A stretch of DNA of 64,000 nt from Agarivorans sp. Alg241-V36 (GCF_900537085.1 NZ_UNRE01000001.1:377163-441162), one strand, 5' to 3'; numbered from the stretch's first letter, positions 1 through 9,426 are shown. Made by a program: numbers and translations. Notes: generated from the sequence alone by a model not told the origin.

Positions 1-209
1 CTTCTTCGAAGTACTGGTTAATCGGTGCTTATAACCCAATCTTTGGAAACATGGGCCACTCGATAGGTAACGATGCATTCAAATTAGCTGGCGTTAAAGC
101 TAACAGCCCGCAAGTGCCAGTAACCAGCGTACCAGAGCCTGGTACAGTGCTAATGTTTGCAGCGGGCCTATTTGGTATCGCATTACGTAGCAGAAAGCGC
201 CAAGCTTAA
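1..209 (+). CDS. PEP-CTERM sorting domain protein, C-terminal fragment
   Basis: The open frame is cut by the window edge; codons begin at position 3 and end with TAA at 207-209. The last 26 residues form a textbook PEP-CTERM tail: VPEPGT, then a hydrophobic stretch (VLMFAAGLFGIAL), then a basic end (RSRKRQA). In this system an exosortase recognises the Pro-Glu-Pro signal, and the protein is cut and released to the surface or exopolysaccharide layer. The visible upstream residues are Asn/Gly/Ser-rich, as is usual for such secreted proteins, and give no domain identity. A strong hairpin terminator follows. The neighbouring TPR protein is of a type that co-occurs with exosortase systems. The tail assignment is firm; the function of the mature protein is unknown. 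Confidence 0.88.
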   Translation, partial: SSKYWLIGAYNPIFGNMGHSIGNDAFKLAGVKANSPQVPVTSVPEPGTVLMFAAGLFGIALRSRKRQA

Positions 210-240
210 GCAATACTTCCTTTTCCTGTATAAACAAAAA

Positions 241-275
241 TACGAAATACTGTGTATTTCGTATTTTTTTGTCTT
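241..275 (+). terminator. Rho-independent terminator after the PEP-CTERM gene
   Basis: A perfect 10-bp stem (TACGAAATAC / GTATTTCGTA) with a TGT loop is followed by seven T and then a second T-rich run. It ends the PEP-CTERM transcript, so the next gene needs its own promoter in the roughly 75 bp that remain. Confidence 0.85.
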
Positions 276-348
276 TTTTTTACTACCTGTTCATTAGATA
301 CTGTTTAAGGCTGAACTGACTAGCCCTTGAAGCAACAAGGAATTAGCT

Positions 349-3147
349 TTGATAATGAACAAACTTTTGGTAGCTCTGTGTTTACTGTGTGCCACAAATC
401 TTAGCTTTGCTGATCAGCAGGCTAATGAGTACGAACTTGCCGTTAAAGCTTTCCATAGTGGGGAAGAGAATGAAGCCTTCATCCATTTAAAAAATGCCCT
501 AAAAGCTAACCCCGAACACCTCTCCTCAAAACTACTACTCGCAAAAGTATACTTTAACGCGAATAACTTAGGCTCTGCTGAAAAGCAGTTAGAAGAAGCC
601 TTAGCTTTAGGTGCTGATATTAACTTGGTATTGCCACTTCTAGGTAATATTCTGATGTTGCAGGGTAAAACTAACGAATTGCTGGCCTTTGAAGAGCGAG
701 TCAATGAGTTTTCAAAAACTACTCAGTTCGAATGGAAGTTATTGCGCGGTCGAATTTACTTACAGAAATCTCAGCCCGAATTAGCACGTAGTGAATTTGA
801 GCAAGCTACCAAGCTTATGCCAAATAAACCTAGCGCTATGAATACCTTAGCCACTTTATATTTGAGACAAAAAGAGTACGTGCTTGCTGAACAATGGATT
901 GAACGTTCCTTACAGATAGCTAAGAACAACGAGAGAACTTGGTTATTGAAAGGAGATTTGGCTGCAAACCAGAAAAACCTAACACTTGCCTTGGAGCATT
1001 ATCAAACGGCTTATCAGCTAGACCCACAAGACCCCAAAATTTTGCGCAGCTTAGTGATGACTCACCTTAAGCTTAATCAAACAGAGCAAGCTAAGCGCTA
1101 CTTGAAGCAAATCCAAGAACAAACACCCAATGATCCAACTGCGATATTAATTGGCGCTACCTTGTTTGCGGGTGAAGACAATACCGAAATGGCAGAACAG
1201 GCCTTAGCGGATTTATCCCAAAAGGTCTCTGCGGCAGAAACTGACGAGCTAACCGACGCAAATACCTTACTGTTCATTCAGGGCGCTTCGGAGTTTATTC
1301 TAGAAAACGATGAAAAAGCCCAACAGTACTTGAGCCAGTATTTGCGTCAAAAGCCAAGTGATCTCGGGGCTACCCGGATGCTTTCTAAACTGTATCTTCG
1401 CAACAATGAGTCCTACAAGCTGCAGCTACTTTTGCAAGATCATTTTGACTACATTATTCGTGACTTAGCTTTGTCGGTTCAATTGGTTTATTTGTACATC
1501 GATTCCGGCAGGTTACGTGCTGCCCATCAAGCTTTCGAGCAAATTCGAGCTTACCATAGCGACTCAAATTACATGGTGATTTTAGATGCAGAACTAGCAA
1601 GGGCAAGTGATGAGCCAGAACGGGCATTAAGTTTGTTAAAAGAGCTGCCTTTTACTGAGGAAAACGCACCAATAAAGTGGCTACAGTTGAAAGGTGAGCT
1701 GGCTTTAGAGCTGAACAAGTTTGACCAGGCTAAGCCGGTTATCGAAAGCTTAATCGCCCGGAATATAAACAACGCCAATGCGCAGAACTTGATTGCTGCC
1801 TATTACATTAAAACAGAACAGGCCGAGCTTGCGCTTCGTTACTTAGATGAAGTGTTGGCTAGCAATCCAAATAATATAGGTGCGAGCTTTAACAAAGCGG
1901 TGGTGCTAAGAGCCCAGGGTAGTGCTAAAGACGCACTACAAATCCTAGAGCAGTTACTAGCAGTGAATAAACAGCACACGCCTAGTCATCTATTGGCTGC
2001 CCGCATTCATCTTGAACAAAATAGCTATCCTCAAGCAACTGAGCAATTAGACAAAGTGTTGTTGTACGATCAAGACAACCGTCAGGCTCGTGAGCTAAAG
2101 CTTGATACTTATATGCAAACAGCTCAATGGACAAAAGCCCTAGCAGAAGTCGAGAAGCTAAATCGCGAATACATTCTAAATGAGCGTTACTTAAGTGCTT
2201 ATGCTGAAATATTGATTCGACTAGAGCGTTATGAAGATGCTGACTATCCCTTAGGTTTATTAGACAGCCTTTGGAAAGAGCAGCCAAATAAGTTGATAGG
2301 CTTAGCCAGAATGCAGGCTCAAGCAAAACAGCTAACAAATGCCAAGAGTTCCCTATTAAAATCTCATCAGCTGGCCCCCGATAATATGTCTACTTTGGTC
2401 TTACTCACCAAAGTAGAGCTAGAACAAAATGACTTGGAAGCGGCTGAAAAAACGGTGGCAGATTTAGCCAGCAAATTTGGCGAAAGCAGCCAGTTGTATC
2501 TTTTGCAAGGCGATATTCAAATGCACAAAAGCCAGAAGCTACAAGCGCAGCAACAATACAGTAAAGCTGTAGAGCTGAATGCTTTCAATCGAGAAGCGGT
2601 GGTGCGTTTGTATCAACTGGCCAAACAAGACATTGCCAATGATGCTTTTCACCAACAAATGGAAGGTTTGGTCACAACTGCTGCTGAGCTGGCTTGGCAT
2701 AAACGTATTCTGGCAGACAGCTATTTACACCATAAGCAGCTAGATAAAGCGCAACAACACTATGAAGATTTGTTGACCTTACCGGCATTAAAGCAAGATC
2801 CAGGGATATTAAATAACTTGGCGAATATCTACTCCAGCCAAGACTTAGATAAAGCTTATCAAACTGTTGCTCAGGTAGTGGAGCAAGGCGCCAAAAATGC
2901 CGCTATTTTAGACACCATTGGATGGATAGAAGTACAGCGCGGTAACGTAGATCAGGGCTTGGTTTATTTGCGAGAAGCCTACACAATGAATGCATCAGAT
3001 GCGGCAATTCGTTATCACTTAGCATTTGCACTCAATAAGCTAGGACGCAAAGCCGAGGCGAAGACCGAAGTTGAAGCAGCCTTAGACTTAGACCAGCAGT
3101 TCTCTGAATACGAAGCTGCCAAATCTTTGTTAGAGAGCTTGAGCTAG
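349..3147 (+). CDS. prsT: PEP-CTERM system TPR-repeat protein (PrsT-like)
   Basis: This is a 932-aa protein with an N-terminal signal peptide (LLVALCLLCATNLSFA, likely cut before DQQ) followed by about 900 residues of tetratricopeptide repeats. Recurrent TPR signatures include 'ALKANPEHLSSKLLLAKVY', 'AYQLDPQDPKILRSLV' and 'AVELNAFNREAVVRLYQL'. Length, secretion and all-TPR build fit the PrsT family described with exosortase/PEP-CTERM exopolysaccharide loci. PrsT is usually called a lipoprotein, but no proper lipobox Cys is seen here, so a soluble periplasmic scaffold is more likely. The TTG at 349 lies 7 nt after AAGGA, whereas the first ATG (355) is 13 nt away, so TTG is preferred. A bidirectional terminator follows. 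The family call rests on architecture plus the PEP-CTERM neighbour; a generic TPR scaffold is the alternative. Confidence 0.75.
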   Translation: MIMNKLLVALCLLCATNLSFADQQANEYELAVKAFHSGEENEAFIHLKNALKANPEHLSSKLLLAKVYFNANNLGSAEKQLEEALALGADINLVLPLLGNILMLQGKTNELLAFEERVNEFSKTTQFEWKLLRGRIYLQKSQPELARSEFEQATKLMPNKPSAMNTLATLYLRQKEYVLAEQWIERSLQIAKNNERTWLLKGDLAANQKNLTLALEHYQTAYQLDPQDPKILRSLVMTHLKLNQTEQAKRYLKQIQEQTPNDPTAILIGATLFAGEDNTEMAEQALADLSQKVSAAETDELTDANTLLFIQGASEFILENDEKAQQYLSQYLRQKPSDLGATRMLSKLYLRNNESYKLQLLLQDHFDYIIRDLALSVQLVYLYIDSGRLRAAHQAFEQIRAYHSDSNYMVILDAELARASDEPERALSLLKELPFTEENAPIKWLQLKGELALELNKFDQAKPVIESLIARNINNANAQNLIAAYYIKTEQAELALRYLDEVLASNPNNIGASFNKAVVLRAQGSAKDALQILEQLLAVNKQHTPSHLLAARIHLEQNSYPQATEQLDKVLLYDQDNRQARELKLDTYMQTAQWTKALAEVEKLNREYILNERYLSAYAEILIRLERYEDADYPLGLLDSLWKEQPNKLIGLARMQAQAKQLTNAKSSLLKSHQLAPDNMSTLVLLTKVELEQNDLEAAEKTVADLASKFGESSQLYLLQGDIQMHKSQKLQAQQQYSKAVELNAFNREAVVRLYQLAKQDIANDAFHQQMEGLVTTAAELAWHKRILADSYLHHKQLDKAQQHYEDLLTLPALKQDPGILNNLANIYSSQDLDKAYQTVAQVVEQGAKNAAILDTIGWIEVQRGNVDQGLVYLREAYTMNASDAAIRYHLAFALNKLGRKAEAKTEVEAALDLDQQFSEYEAAKSLLESLS

Positions 3148-3163
3148 ATAAAGCTTAAGAATT

Positions 3164-3192
3164 AAAAAAGGCCACCGTGAGGTGGCCTTTTT
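3164..3192. terminator. Bidirectional terminator between prsT and ettA
   Basis: The hairpin GGCCACC-GTGA-GGTGGCC is flanked by A6 on the left and T5 on the right, so it can stop transcription of both convergent genes. Confidence 0.85.
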
Positions 3193-3206
3193 GGTATTAA
3201 CTCAGC

Positions 3207-4871
3207 TTAGTTAATACGTTTGTATTTAATGCGATGAGGCTGGGCAGCTTCTTCGCCAATGGTTTCCTTGAGCCATGCTTCGTATTCGGTAAAGTTACCC
3301 GCATGGAAGTTCACTTGGCCTTCATCTCGATAATCAAGAATGTGGGTAGCGATACGGTCTAAGAACCAACGGTCGTGTGAAATAACCATGGCACAACCAG
3401 CAAACTCTAATAAGGCATTTTCCAATGCTCGCAAGGTTTCTACGTCTAAGTCATTGGTTGGTTCATCCAATAACAATACGTTGCCGCCAGCTTGTAAAAG
3501 CTTAGCGAGGTGCAAGCGGCCACGCTCACCACCAGATAGCTCACCCACACGTTTTTGCTGATCGCCACCTCTAAAGTTGAAACGACCCACATAAGCACGG
3601 CTTGGGATTTCTACATTGCCAATTTTTAGAATGTCAGAGCCACCCGATACTTCTTGCCATACGGTTGCGTTGTTATCCATGTCATCACGGAACTGATCTA
3701 CGCTGGCGATTTGCACGCTGTCACCAATTTCGATATCGCCTGAATCGGCTTTTTCAGCACCAGTAAGCATGCGGAATAAGGTAGATTTACCAGCACCGTT
3801 AGGACCAATAATGCCAACAATGGCACCTTTAGGGATACTGAAAGACAAGTCATTAATCAGTACTCGTCCGTCATAAGCCTTGCTTAGGTTGTTTACATCA
3901 ATAACCTTGTCACCCAGGCGTTGCGCAGCAGGAATAAACAGTTCGTTGGTCTCGTTGCGGCTTTGGAAGCTTTGAGTATTAAGCTCTTCAAAGCGAGCCA
4001 TACGCGCTTTGCTTTTGCTTTGGCGACCTTTAGCATTTGAGCGAACCCACTCCAATTCTTTTTGAATCGACTTCATGCGTGCTTTTTCTTGAGAAGCTTC
4101 TTGGCTTAAGCGGTCTTCTTTTTGTTCTAGCCAAGACGAGTAGTTACCTTCCCAAGGAATACCTTCGCCGCGGTCAAGTTCTAGAATCCAACCAGCAACG
4201 TTATCTAAGAAGTATCTATCGTGGGTTACTGCCACAACAGTACCTTCGTAGTCATGTAAAAAGCGTTCTAACCAAGCAACCGACTCGGCATCCAAGTGGT
4301 TAGTAGGTTCATCGAGCAATAACATGTCTGGCTTTTCTAGTAATAAGCGACATAGCGCTACGCGGCGGCGTTCACCACCCGATAGCTTTTCAATTTTTTG
4401 GTCCCACTCTGGCAGACGCAAAGCATCGGCGGCGCGCTCAAGCTGGTTTTCTAAGCTGTGCGAATCGTGCGTAGCCAAAATAGCTTCCAGCTCACCTTGT
4501 TCTTTAGCAAGGGCGTCGAAGTCTGCATCAGGCTCTGCGTAGGCTGCGTAAACTTCGTCTAATCGAACTTGAGCATTTTTTACAACGGCAACTGCTTCCT
4601 CAACCACTTCGCGAACGGTTTTATCTAAATCCATTTGCGGTTCTTGAGCTAGGTAACCAATTTTGGTACCTGGGTTGGCGCGTGCTTCTCCCTCAATCTC
4701 GGTATCAATACCGGCCATAATGCGTAGTAGGGTAGATTTACCCGAGCCGTTTAAACCTAACACACCAATTTTAGCGCCTGGGAAAAAGCTTAAAGAGATG
4801 TTTTTAAGAATGTGTTTTTTAGGGGGAACGATTTTACCAACGCGGTTCATCGTATAAATAAATTGGGCCAT
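3207..4871 (-). CDS. ettA: Energy-dependent translational throttle protein EttA (ABC-F ATPase)
   Basis: A 554-aa soluble ABC-F protein with two nucleotide-binding domains and no membrane segment. Domain 1 has Walker A GLNGSGKST (39-47), signature LSGGERRR and Walker B LLLDEPTNHLD. Domain 2 has GPNGAGKST, LSGGERGR and LLLDEPTNDLD. The start MAQFIYTMNRVGKIVPPKK and the total length match E. coli EttA (555 aa). EttA binds the ribosomal E site and gates entry into elongation according to the ATP/ADP ratio. The linker between the domains is basic (KGRQSKSKARMARF), as expected for a tRNA/ribosome-contacting P-site motif. It is convergent with prsT and behaves as a single-gene unit. The other ABC-F types (Uup, YheS, YbiT) differ in their N-terminus and length. 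Confidence 0.97.
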   Translation of the reverse strand: MAQFIYTMNRVGKIVPPKKHILKNISLSFFPGAKIGVLGLNGSGKSTLLRIMAGIDTEIEGEARANPGTKIGYLAQEPQMDLDKTVREVVEEAVAVVKNAQVRLDEVYAAYAEPDADFDALAKEQGELEAILATHDSHSLENQLERAADALRLPEWDQKIEKLSGGERRRVALCRLLLEKPDMLLLDEPTNHLDAESVAWLERFLHDYEGTVVAVTHDRYFLDNVAGWILELDRGEGIPWEGNYSSWLEQKEDRLSQEASQEKARMKSIQKELEWVRSNAKGRQSKSKARMARFEELNTQSFQSRNETNELFIPAAQRLGDKVIDVNNLSKAYDGRVLINDLSFSIPKGAIVGIIGPNGAGKSTLFRMLTGAEKADSGDIEIGDSVQIASVDQFRDDMDNNATVWQEVSGGSDILKIGNVEIPSRAYVGRFNFRGGDQQKRVGELSGGERGRLHLAKLLQAGGNVLLLDEPTNDLDVETLRALENALLEFAGCAMVISHDRWFLDRIATHILDYRDEGQVNFHAGNFTEYEAWLKETIGEEAAQPHRIKYKRIN

Positions 4872-5147
4872 TTGCCGTTCCTTTAAAAGGTCTATATTCG
4901 AATCTTTATGTTGCTAAAGCATACACGCCAATTCGCTAACAATTATCTACCGCTATGATACTGGCTTCGTAGACGGAAGCTAGCGTTGTTAGGCACTTTA
5001 TGCGGTGGTTTTTTGATGTTGCGTAGTGAAGCAGTATAAAGCTGGGGTATCTACTTGTTTTTAGTATGAGTAAGCAGAGAGCGCTAGTCGAATTTGCTAA
5101 ACAATAATGGTATGTTGGCTTTATCACAATTTGATACTGCAGATTAA

Positions 5148-6059
5148 ATGAAACAGATTCTAGTAGCCTGTATTGCCCTTTGTATGGCATTTTCAGTTTC
5201 CGCTTTAACCTACGATTTACCAGAAGATGGCAGTCGTTTGTTGGGTGGTAACCAATGGCACCGGGTACAAAAAGGCGAAACCATCGCCCTTATTGCCGAA
5301 CGTTATGGTGTTGGCTTTTTAGCTGTAATGGCTGCCAACAAAGGGGTTGACCCATTTTTACCTGAAGAAGACACCGAGCTTCTTATCCCCACTCAAATTT
5401 TGCTACCCGATGTGGAGCGTAAAGGGGTAGTGGTAAACTTAGCTGAGCTGCGCTTGTACTACTTTCGCCCAAATAGCACCGAGGTAGACGTGCTGCCAAT
5501 TGGTATTGGTAGAATTGGTCGAGAAACACCAGAAATGTCTACCTACATTAGTCAAAAGCGCGAGCAGCCAACCTGGACTCCTACGCAAAATATTCGTAAC
5601 GAATATGCCGCTAAAGGCATTATCTTGCCGCCCGTTGTGCAAGCTGGGCCGGAAAACCCTCTGGGTGAATATGCTTTGCGCTTAGCCTATGGAAACGGTG
5701 AGTATTTAATCCATGGCACTAATAAAGAATTTGGTGTTGGTTTGCGAGTGAGCTCTGGTTGTATTCGCTTGTTTCCCGATGACATCGAGTATTTGTTTTC
5801 GCAAGTTAACCTGAAAACCCCGGTTAGAATAATCAATCAATCTATTAAACATTCACTGGAACCTAGTGGCGAATTTTTATTAGAAGTGCACCAACCACTT
5901 AATCGCTCTGAGGAAGAAGTGACTCAAGCAACGTCCTTACAACTTAGCCGAGATGATATTAAGTTTATTACTCAATCAGGGGTTGATTCATCGGTAGTCA
6001 ATCAAGCTTTGAAAAACCAGCAGGGTATAGCGTTGTCGGTGGGGGAGAAACAAGGATAA
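5148..6059 (+). CDS. L,D-transpeptidase with LysM domain (ErfK/YbiS/YcfS type)
   Basis: A 303-aa secreted protein. The signal peptide runs to about residue 19 (VSA|LTY), a LysM peptidoglycan-binding motif covers about 37-83 (HRVQKGETIALIAERYGV), and a YkuD catalytic domain about 93-226 contains His189 (LIHGTN) and the nucleophile Cys205 in SSGCIRL. Enzymes of this kind link the C-terminal lysine of Braun lipoprotein to diaminopimelate in the wall or make 3-3 cross-links. The gene stands head-on to lpp, separated only by a shared terminator, which supports a lipoprotein-anchoring role. The C-terminal tail of about 75 residues is polar and carries no domain I recognise. Family identity is certain; the choice between lipoprotein anchoring and 3-3 cross-linking is inference. 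Confidence 0.93.
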   Translation: MKQILVACIALCMAFSVSALTYDLPEDGSRLLGGNQWHRVQKGETIALIAERYGVGFLAVMAANKGVDPFLPEEDTELLIPTQILLPDVERKGVVVNLAELRLYYFRPNSTEVDVLPIGIGRIGRETPEMSTYISQKREQPTWTPTQNIRNEYAAKGIILPPVVQAGPENPLGEYALRLAYGNGEYLIHGTNKEFGVGLRVSSGCIRLFPDDIEYLFSQVNLKTPVRIINQSIKHSLEPSGEFLLEVHQPLNRSEEEVTQATSLQLSRDDIKFITQSGVDSSVVNQALKNQQGIALSVGEKQG

Positions 6060-6092
6060 AAAAAAGGTGATGCTTAGCATCACCTTTTTTTA
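6059..6092. terminator. Bidirectional terminator between the L,D-transpeptidase gene and lpp
   Basis: The stem GGTGATGC / GCATCACC has an A-rich left flank and a run of T on the right, giving U-tracts for both strands. Confidence 0.88.
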
Positions 6093-6105
6093 CATCACGA
6101 TTAAC

Positions 6106-6372
6106 TTACTTAGTGTAAGAAGATGCGATGTTGTCGATACGTTCGTTAGCGCGCATCGCTTCAGCTTTAGCTTGGTCAGCACTCATTTGAGCTGACTTGA
6201 TGTCGCCACTCAAAGAGCTTTGCTCTGCACGAAGAGCTGCAACTTCGTTTGATAGTGCATCAACTTTGTCGCTTAGAGATTGTACGTTGTTTTCTAGAGC
6301 GGTAGTGTTTGAAGAACAACCCGCTAGTAAAATGGTAGAAGCAATAGCGCCTGCAACTAAAAACTTATTCAT
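6106..6372 (-). CDS. lpp: Major outer membrane (Braun-type) lipoprotein Lpp
   Basis: An 88-aa lipoprotein when started at the ATG at 6372, which has AAGGAC in front; an in-frame start 8 codons upstream lacks support. Lipobox LLAGC is followed by CSSNTT, then a continuous heptad-repeat coiled coil (ENNVQSLSDKVDALSNEVAAL and onwards) ending in SYTK. The C-terminal Lys is the residue that L,D-transpeptidases attach to peptidoglycan. The trimeric helix tethers the outer membrane to the wall. The partner transpeptidase is the convergent neighbour. The upstream 200 bp are AT-rich and suit a strong promoter. The protein is slightly longer than E. coli Lpp (78 aa precursor). Confidence 0.93.
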   Translation of the reverse strand: MNKFLVAGAIASTILLAGCSSNTTALENNVQSLSDKVDALSNEVAALRAEQSSLSGDIKSAQMSADQAKAEAMRANERIDNIASSYTK

Positions 6373-6620
6373 GGTAAGTCCGTCCTTTATATTCAATTCT
6401 AACGATTGTTAGCAATCGTTGATTCGTTTAAGCAAAGCTATTCACTGCAATTGAGTGAGCCGCTGGTATGATTATGGCTCAATATGAGCAAGCTGCAAGC
6501 GTTTGTTAGTAAAACCAAAAAAAAATAAGGCGAATACAGTTATTTAAGTTGATTTGTTAACATTTTTGCAACAAAGGGCGTCGCCGCCTAGAGACAAAGT
6601 TAATTGCCGCTAGCTAATTG

Positions 6621-7616
6621 TTAGTTAGCAATTTTACACTGCTTATTAGATTGTTTCTTAATATGCTTAAATTCGGCCAGTTGATTGGCTTTGTTTTGGT
6701 AGCGTTTAGGCAGGCCTTTAACCACAATGAGGTAATCACCTAAGGCTTTTTTCTGCTGTTGGTTTAACTTTTCAAACTCATTATGGTTTATCGCTACTAA
6801 AGAGCTAACTTTTTGACCATTGAGGCGTTGCTCTACCCTCGAGTAGGTGCCTTGACGCTGCTCAATATGAAAATTGCCCACAGTATGCATCACCTGCTGA
6901 GTGGATTGATTTTCTAACTGCTTAACAATCGATTCAGCCATGGTTTCATCCCAGGCTAACATCGCAAAAAAGTGATTATTGCTTCGTTCGCTATCGCCGT
7001 GATGGGCGTTGCCAAAAAGGCGCTGTTGGTAGGCAGGGTCATCGGTCGTGAAGTCTTGGGCAAGTTTGGCACGTTCCGATTCTTCTAAACCCTCTAAATA
7101 GCCTAAGCCTTGTTGGCCAATACAGCGAACATGTTCACGTGGGGCATTGGCTGCAACCACTGTAAGTTGTTTATCTTTGGCAAATTCTACTAATGGGCGG
7201 TAATCAGAACGGTAGTTGTCCCAAGCCTTAGTTTGCTTAATTAGCCACTCTTCGCCTATTTCATTAGTTAAATAGCTATTTACCACTGTTTGTTGACTGC
7301 GATTAAATTGCTCCATGGATAAACTGAGTTGATTTTGCTGTTGGTATAGTGCTTCGAGCAAACGCAGCTGAGCTAAGTGAATAGCAGGGTGGCTATGGTA
7401 TTCGCCAAACAGAACTACCTGAGAGTCAGCTAGCTGCATAGCCAGAGTCTGGGTATTTTCGATAATCTGTTGGTCGTTTGGGTTATATAGCACGTAGTCA
7501 TAGTAAGTCTCGAGCTGAATACTGCTTGCTTGTGCGGAGTCCTCAGTAGGAGCGGTGGAGCTACAAGCCGATAAAAAGGAAAGTGCTAAAAAGAGGCCAG
7601 AGAGACGAAGTAACAT
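6621..7616 (-). CDS. chaN: ChaN-family haem/iron-regulated lipoprotein (DUF399)
   Basis: A 331-aa protein with signal peptide and lipobox LSAC (FLALSFLSACSST), so membrane-anchored. The body matches the ChaN/DUF399 fold: VVLFGEYHSHPAIHLAQLRLLEAL, SLSMEQFNR, DNYRSDYRPLVEFAK, VVAANAPREHVRCIGQQG and the late TVGNFHIEQRQGTYSRV. ChaN of Campylobacter binds two stacked haems as a dimer and is iron-regulated. A 19-bp Fur-box palindrome lies 18 bp upstream of the start, directly supporting iron control. No haem receptor or ABC transporter gene is adjacent, so it acts as a stand-alone member of the Fur regulon. Family call is firm; haem binding is inferred from the family. Confidence 0.88.
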   Translation of the reverse strand: MLLRLSGLFLALSFLSACSSTAPTEDSAQASSIQLETYYDYVLYNPNDQQIIENTQTLAMQLADSQVVLFGEYHSHPAIHLAQLRLLEALYQQQNQLSLSMEQFNRSQQTVVNSYLTNEIGEEWLIKQTKAWDNYRSDYRPLVEFAKDKQLTVVAANAPREHVRCIGQQGLGYLEGLEESERAKLAQDFTTDDPAYQQRLFGNAHHGDSERSNNHFFAMLAWDETMAESIVKQLENQSTQQVMHTVGNFHIEQRQGTYSRVEQRLNGQKVSSLVAINHNEFEKLNQQQKKALGDYLIVVKGLPKRYQNKANQLAEFKHIKKQSNKQCKIAN

Positions 7617-7634
7617 AATAAAACTCTAATTGTG

Positions 7635-7653
7635 GATGATAATCATTATCATC
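7635..7653. promoter_or_regulatory. Fur box upstream of chaN
   Basis: GATGATAATCATTATCATC is a nearly perfect 19-bp palindrome (only the central base is unpaired) and differs little from the Fur consensus GATAATGATAATCATTATC. It lies just upstream of chaN on the minus strand and about 265 bp from glyA, so chaN is the likely target. Confidence 0.88.
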
Positions 7654-7918
7654 TTACCCTGTGTAGCGGTGAGATGTAATGCTTAAATTAACGTGAATTA
7701 ATTTCATAAAGATCAAAGCAGCTAATGAGGCAATTGCAAATGCAACAGGCTAAACGCACACTACGGCTTTGAAGTGTACTAGCGGTTAATTGTTACATTT
7801 GTTCAGTTAAATCGATGTATAGCGTAAAAAAATTGCTGTGATCTGAAAAGGACTCAGGTTAGAATGCGCCTTCGAAAAATCACCCACCAACATGTAACAA
7901 AAGAGTCAGGAGATACTG

Positions 7919-9172
7919 ATGTTAAAGCGTGATATGAATATCGCCGATTACGATGCCGAATTATGGCAAGCCATTACTAAAGAAGAAGTTCGTCAAGAAG
8001 AGCACATTGAGCTGATTGCTTCTGAGAACTACGCCAGCCCACGAGTAATGGAAGCGCAAGGCTCTTACCTTACTAATAAGTACGCCGAAGGTTACCCTGG
8101 TAAGCGTTACTATGGTGGTTGTGAGTATGTAGACAAAGCTGAAGTATTGGCCATTGAACGTGCCAAGCAACTTTTTGGAGCAGATTACGCAAACGTGCAA
8201 CCACACGCTGGTTCGCAAGCAAACTCTGCTGTTTTCATGGCTTTGTTGAAAGCAGGTGACACGGTACTAGGCATGAGCTTAGCCCACGGTGGTCACTTAA
8301 CTCACGGTGCAAGCGTTAGCTTCTCAGGTAAAATTTACAACGCAGTTCAGTACGGTATTAACCCTGAAACTGGTGAGCTAGATTACGCAGAAGTAGAGCG
8401 TTTAGCTAAAGAACACAAACCTAAAATGATTATTGCTGGTTTCTCAGCATACTCTGGTGTGGTTGATTGGCAACGCTTCCGCGATATCGCTGACGAAGTA
8501 GGTGCTTACCTGTTCGTAGATATGGCCCACATTGCCGGTTTAGTGGCTGCTGGTTTATACCCTAACCCAGTACCTGTTGCTGATGTAGTAACAACTACTA
8601 CTCACAAAACTCTAGCAGGTCCACGCGGTGGTTTGATTTTGGCGCGTGCCAACGAAGAAGTAGAGAAGAAACTAAACTCTGCGGTATTCCCAGGTGGTCA
8701 AGGTGGTCCTTTAATGCACGTTATTGCTGCTAAAGCGGTTGCGTTCAAAGAAGCGATGGAGCCAGAGTTCAAGCAATACCAGCAAAACGTATTAGACAAT
8801 GCCAAAGCAATGGTAGCTGTACTGCAAGAGCGTGGTTACAAAATTGTATCTAACGGCACTGAAAACCACTTGTTCTTGGTTGATTTAATCGACAAAGACA
8901 TCACTGGTAAAGACGCTGACGCAGCATTAGGCCGCGCAAACATCACCGTAAACAAAAACTCGGTTCCAAACGATCCGCGTTCACCATTCGTAACCAGTGG
9001 TCTACGTATTGGTACTCCTGCAATTACTCGTCGTGGCTTAGATGTAGCCGCTTCTAAAGAGTTAGCGGGTTGGATTTGTGATGTATTAGATAATTTACAA
9101 GACGAAGCGGTAATTGAACGTGTTAAAGGCCAAGTGTTAGAACTTTGCCAACGTTTCCCGGTCTACGCTTAA
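7919..9172 (+). CDS. glyA: Serine hydroxymethyltransferase
   Basis: A 417-aa cytosolic PLP enzyme, the same length as E. coli GlyA and with the same start ([17 protein letters not shown]). It interconverts serine and glycine with tetrahydrofolate, the main source of one-carbon units. The PLP lysine is Lys230 in [37 protein letters not shown] and the folate/PLP loop residues are present. The RBS AGGAG precedes the ATG. The 260 bp upstream are AT-rich; I see no clear PurR or MetR site and no glycine riboswitch. It is monocistronic, ending in a strong terminator. Confidence 0.98.
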   Translation: MLKRDMNIADYDAELWQAITKEEVRQEEHIELIASENYASPRVMEAQGSYLTNKYAEGYPGKRYYGGCEYVDKAEVLAIERAKQLFGADYANVQPHAGSQANSAVFMALLKAGDTVLGMSLAHGGHLTHGASVSFSGKIYNAVQYGINPETGELDYAEVERLAKEHKPKMIIAGFSAYSGVVDWQRFRDIADEVGAYLFVDMAHIAGLVAAGLYPNPVPVADVVTTTTHKTLAGPRGGLILARANEEVEKKLNSAVFPGGQGGPLMHVIAAKAVAFKEAMEPEFKQYQQNVLDNAKAMVAVLQERGYKIVSNGTENHLFLVDLIDKDITGKDADAALGRANITVNKNSVPNDPRSPFVTSGLRIGTPAITRRGLDVAASKELAGWICDVLDNLQDEAVIERVKGQVLELCQRFPVYA

Positions 9173-9210
9173 GTAAGCATGTAAAAGTCAGGGATTGACG
9201 GAATAATAGA

Positions 9211-9237
9211 AAGGAGGCTTTGGGCCTCCTTTTTTTG
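9211..9237 (+). terminator. Rho-independent terminator of glyA
   Basis: Stem AGGAGGC / GCCTCCT with a TTTGG loop is followed by seven T. Confidence 0.92.
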
Positions 9238-9426
9238 TTTTCGTTTGCTAGTCAAACTACGGATAATTAAGACTAAATGTGAATAGGAACACAAACCAAG
9301 GAGGGATAGGCTAGGTTTTAGCCTGAGAAATATACAGTTGGTACTGAAATTGCTCAGCTTTTAAGACCTAATTGATAAGTCAAATTACCAGCGGTAGATG
9401 GTAATTGTTAACAAGAGAGAATCACC

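Noticed and set aside
1982-2338. 118-codon minus-strand frame inside the TPR gene
   Set aside because: It lies antisense to the repeat-rich TPR coding region, has no ribosome site and no recognisable protein features.
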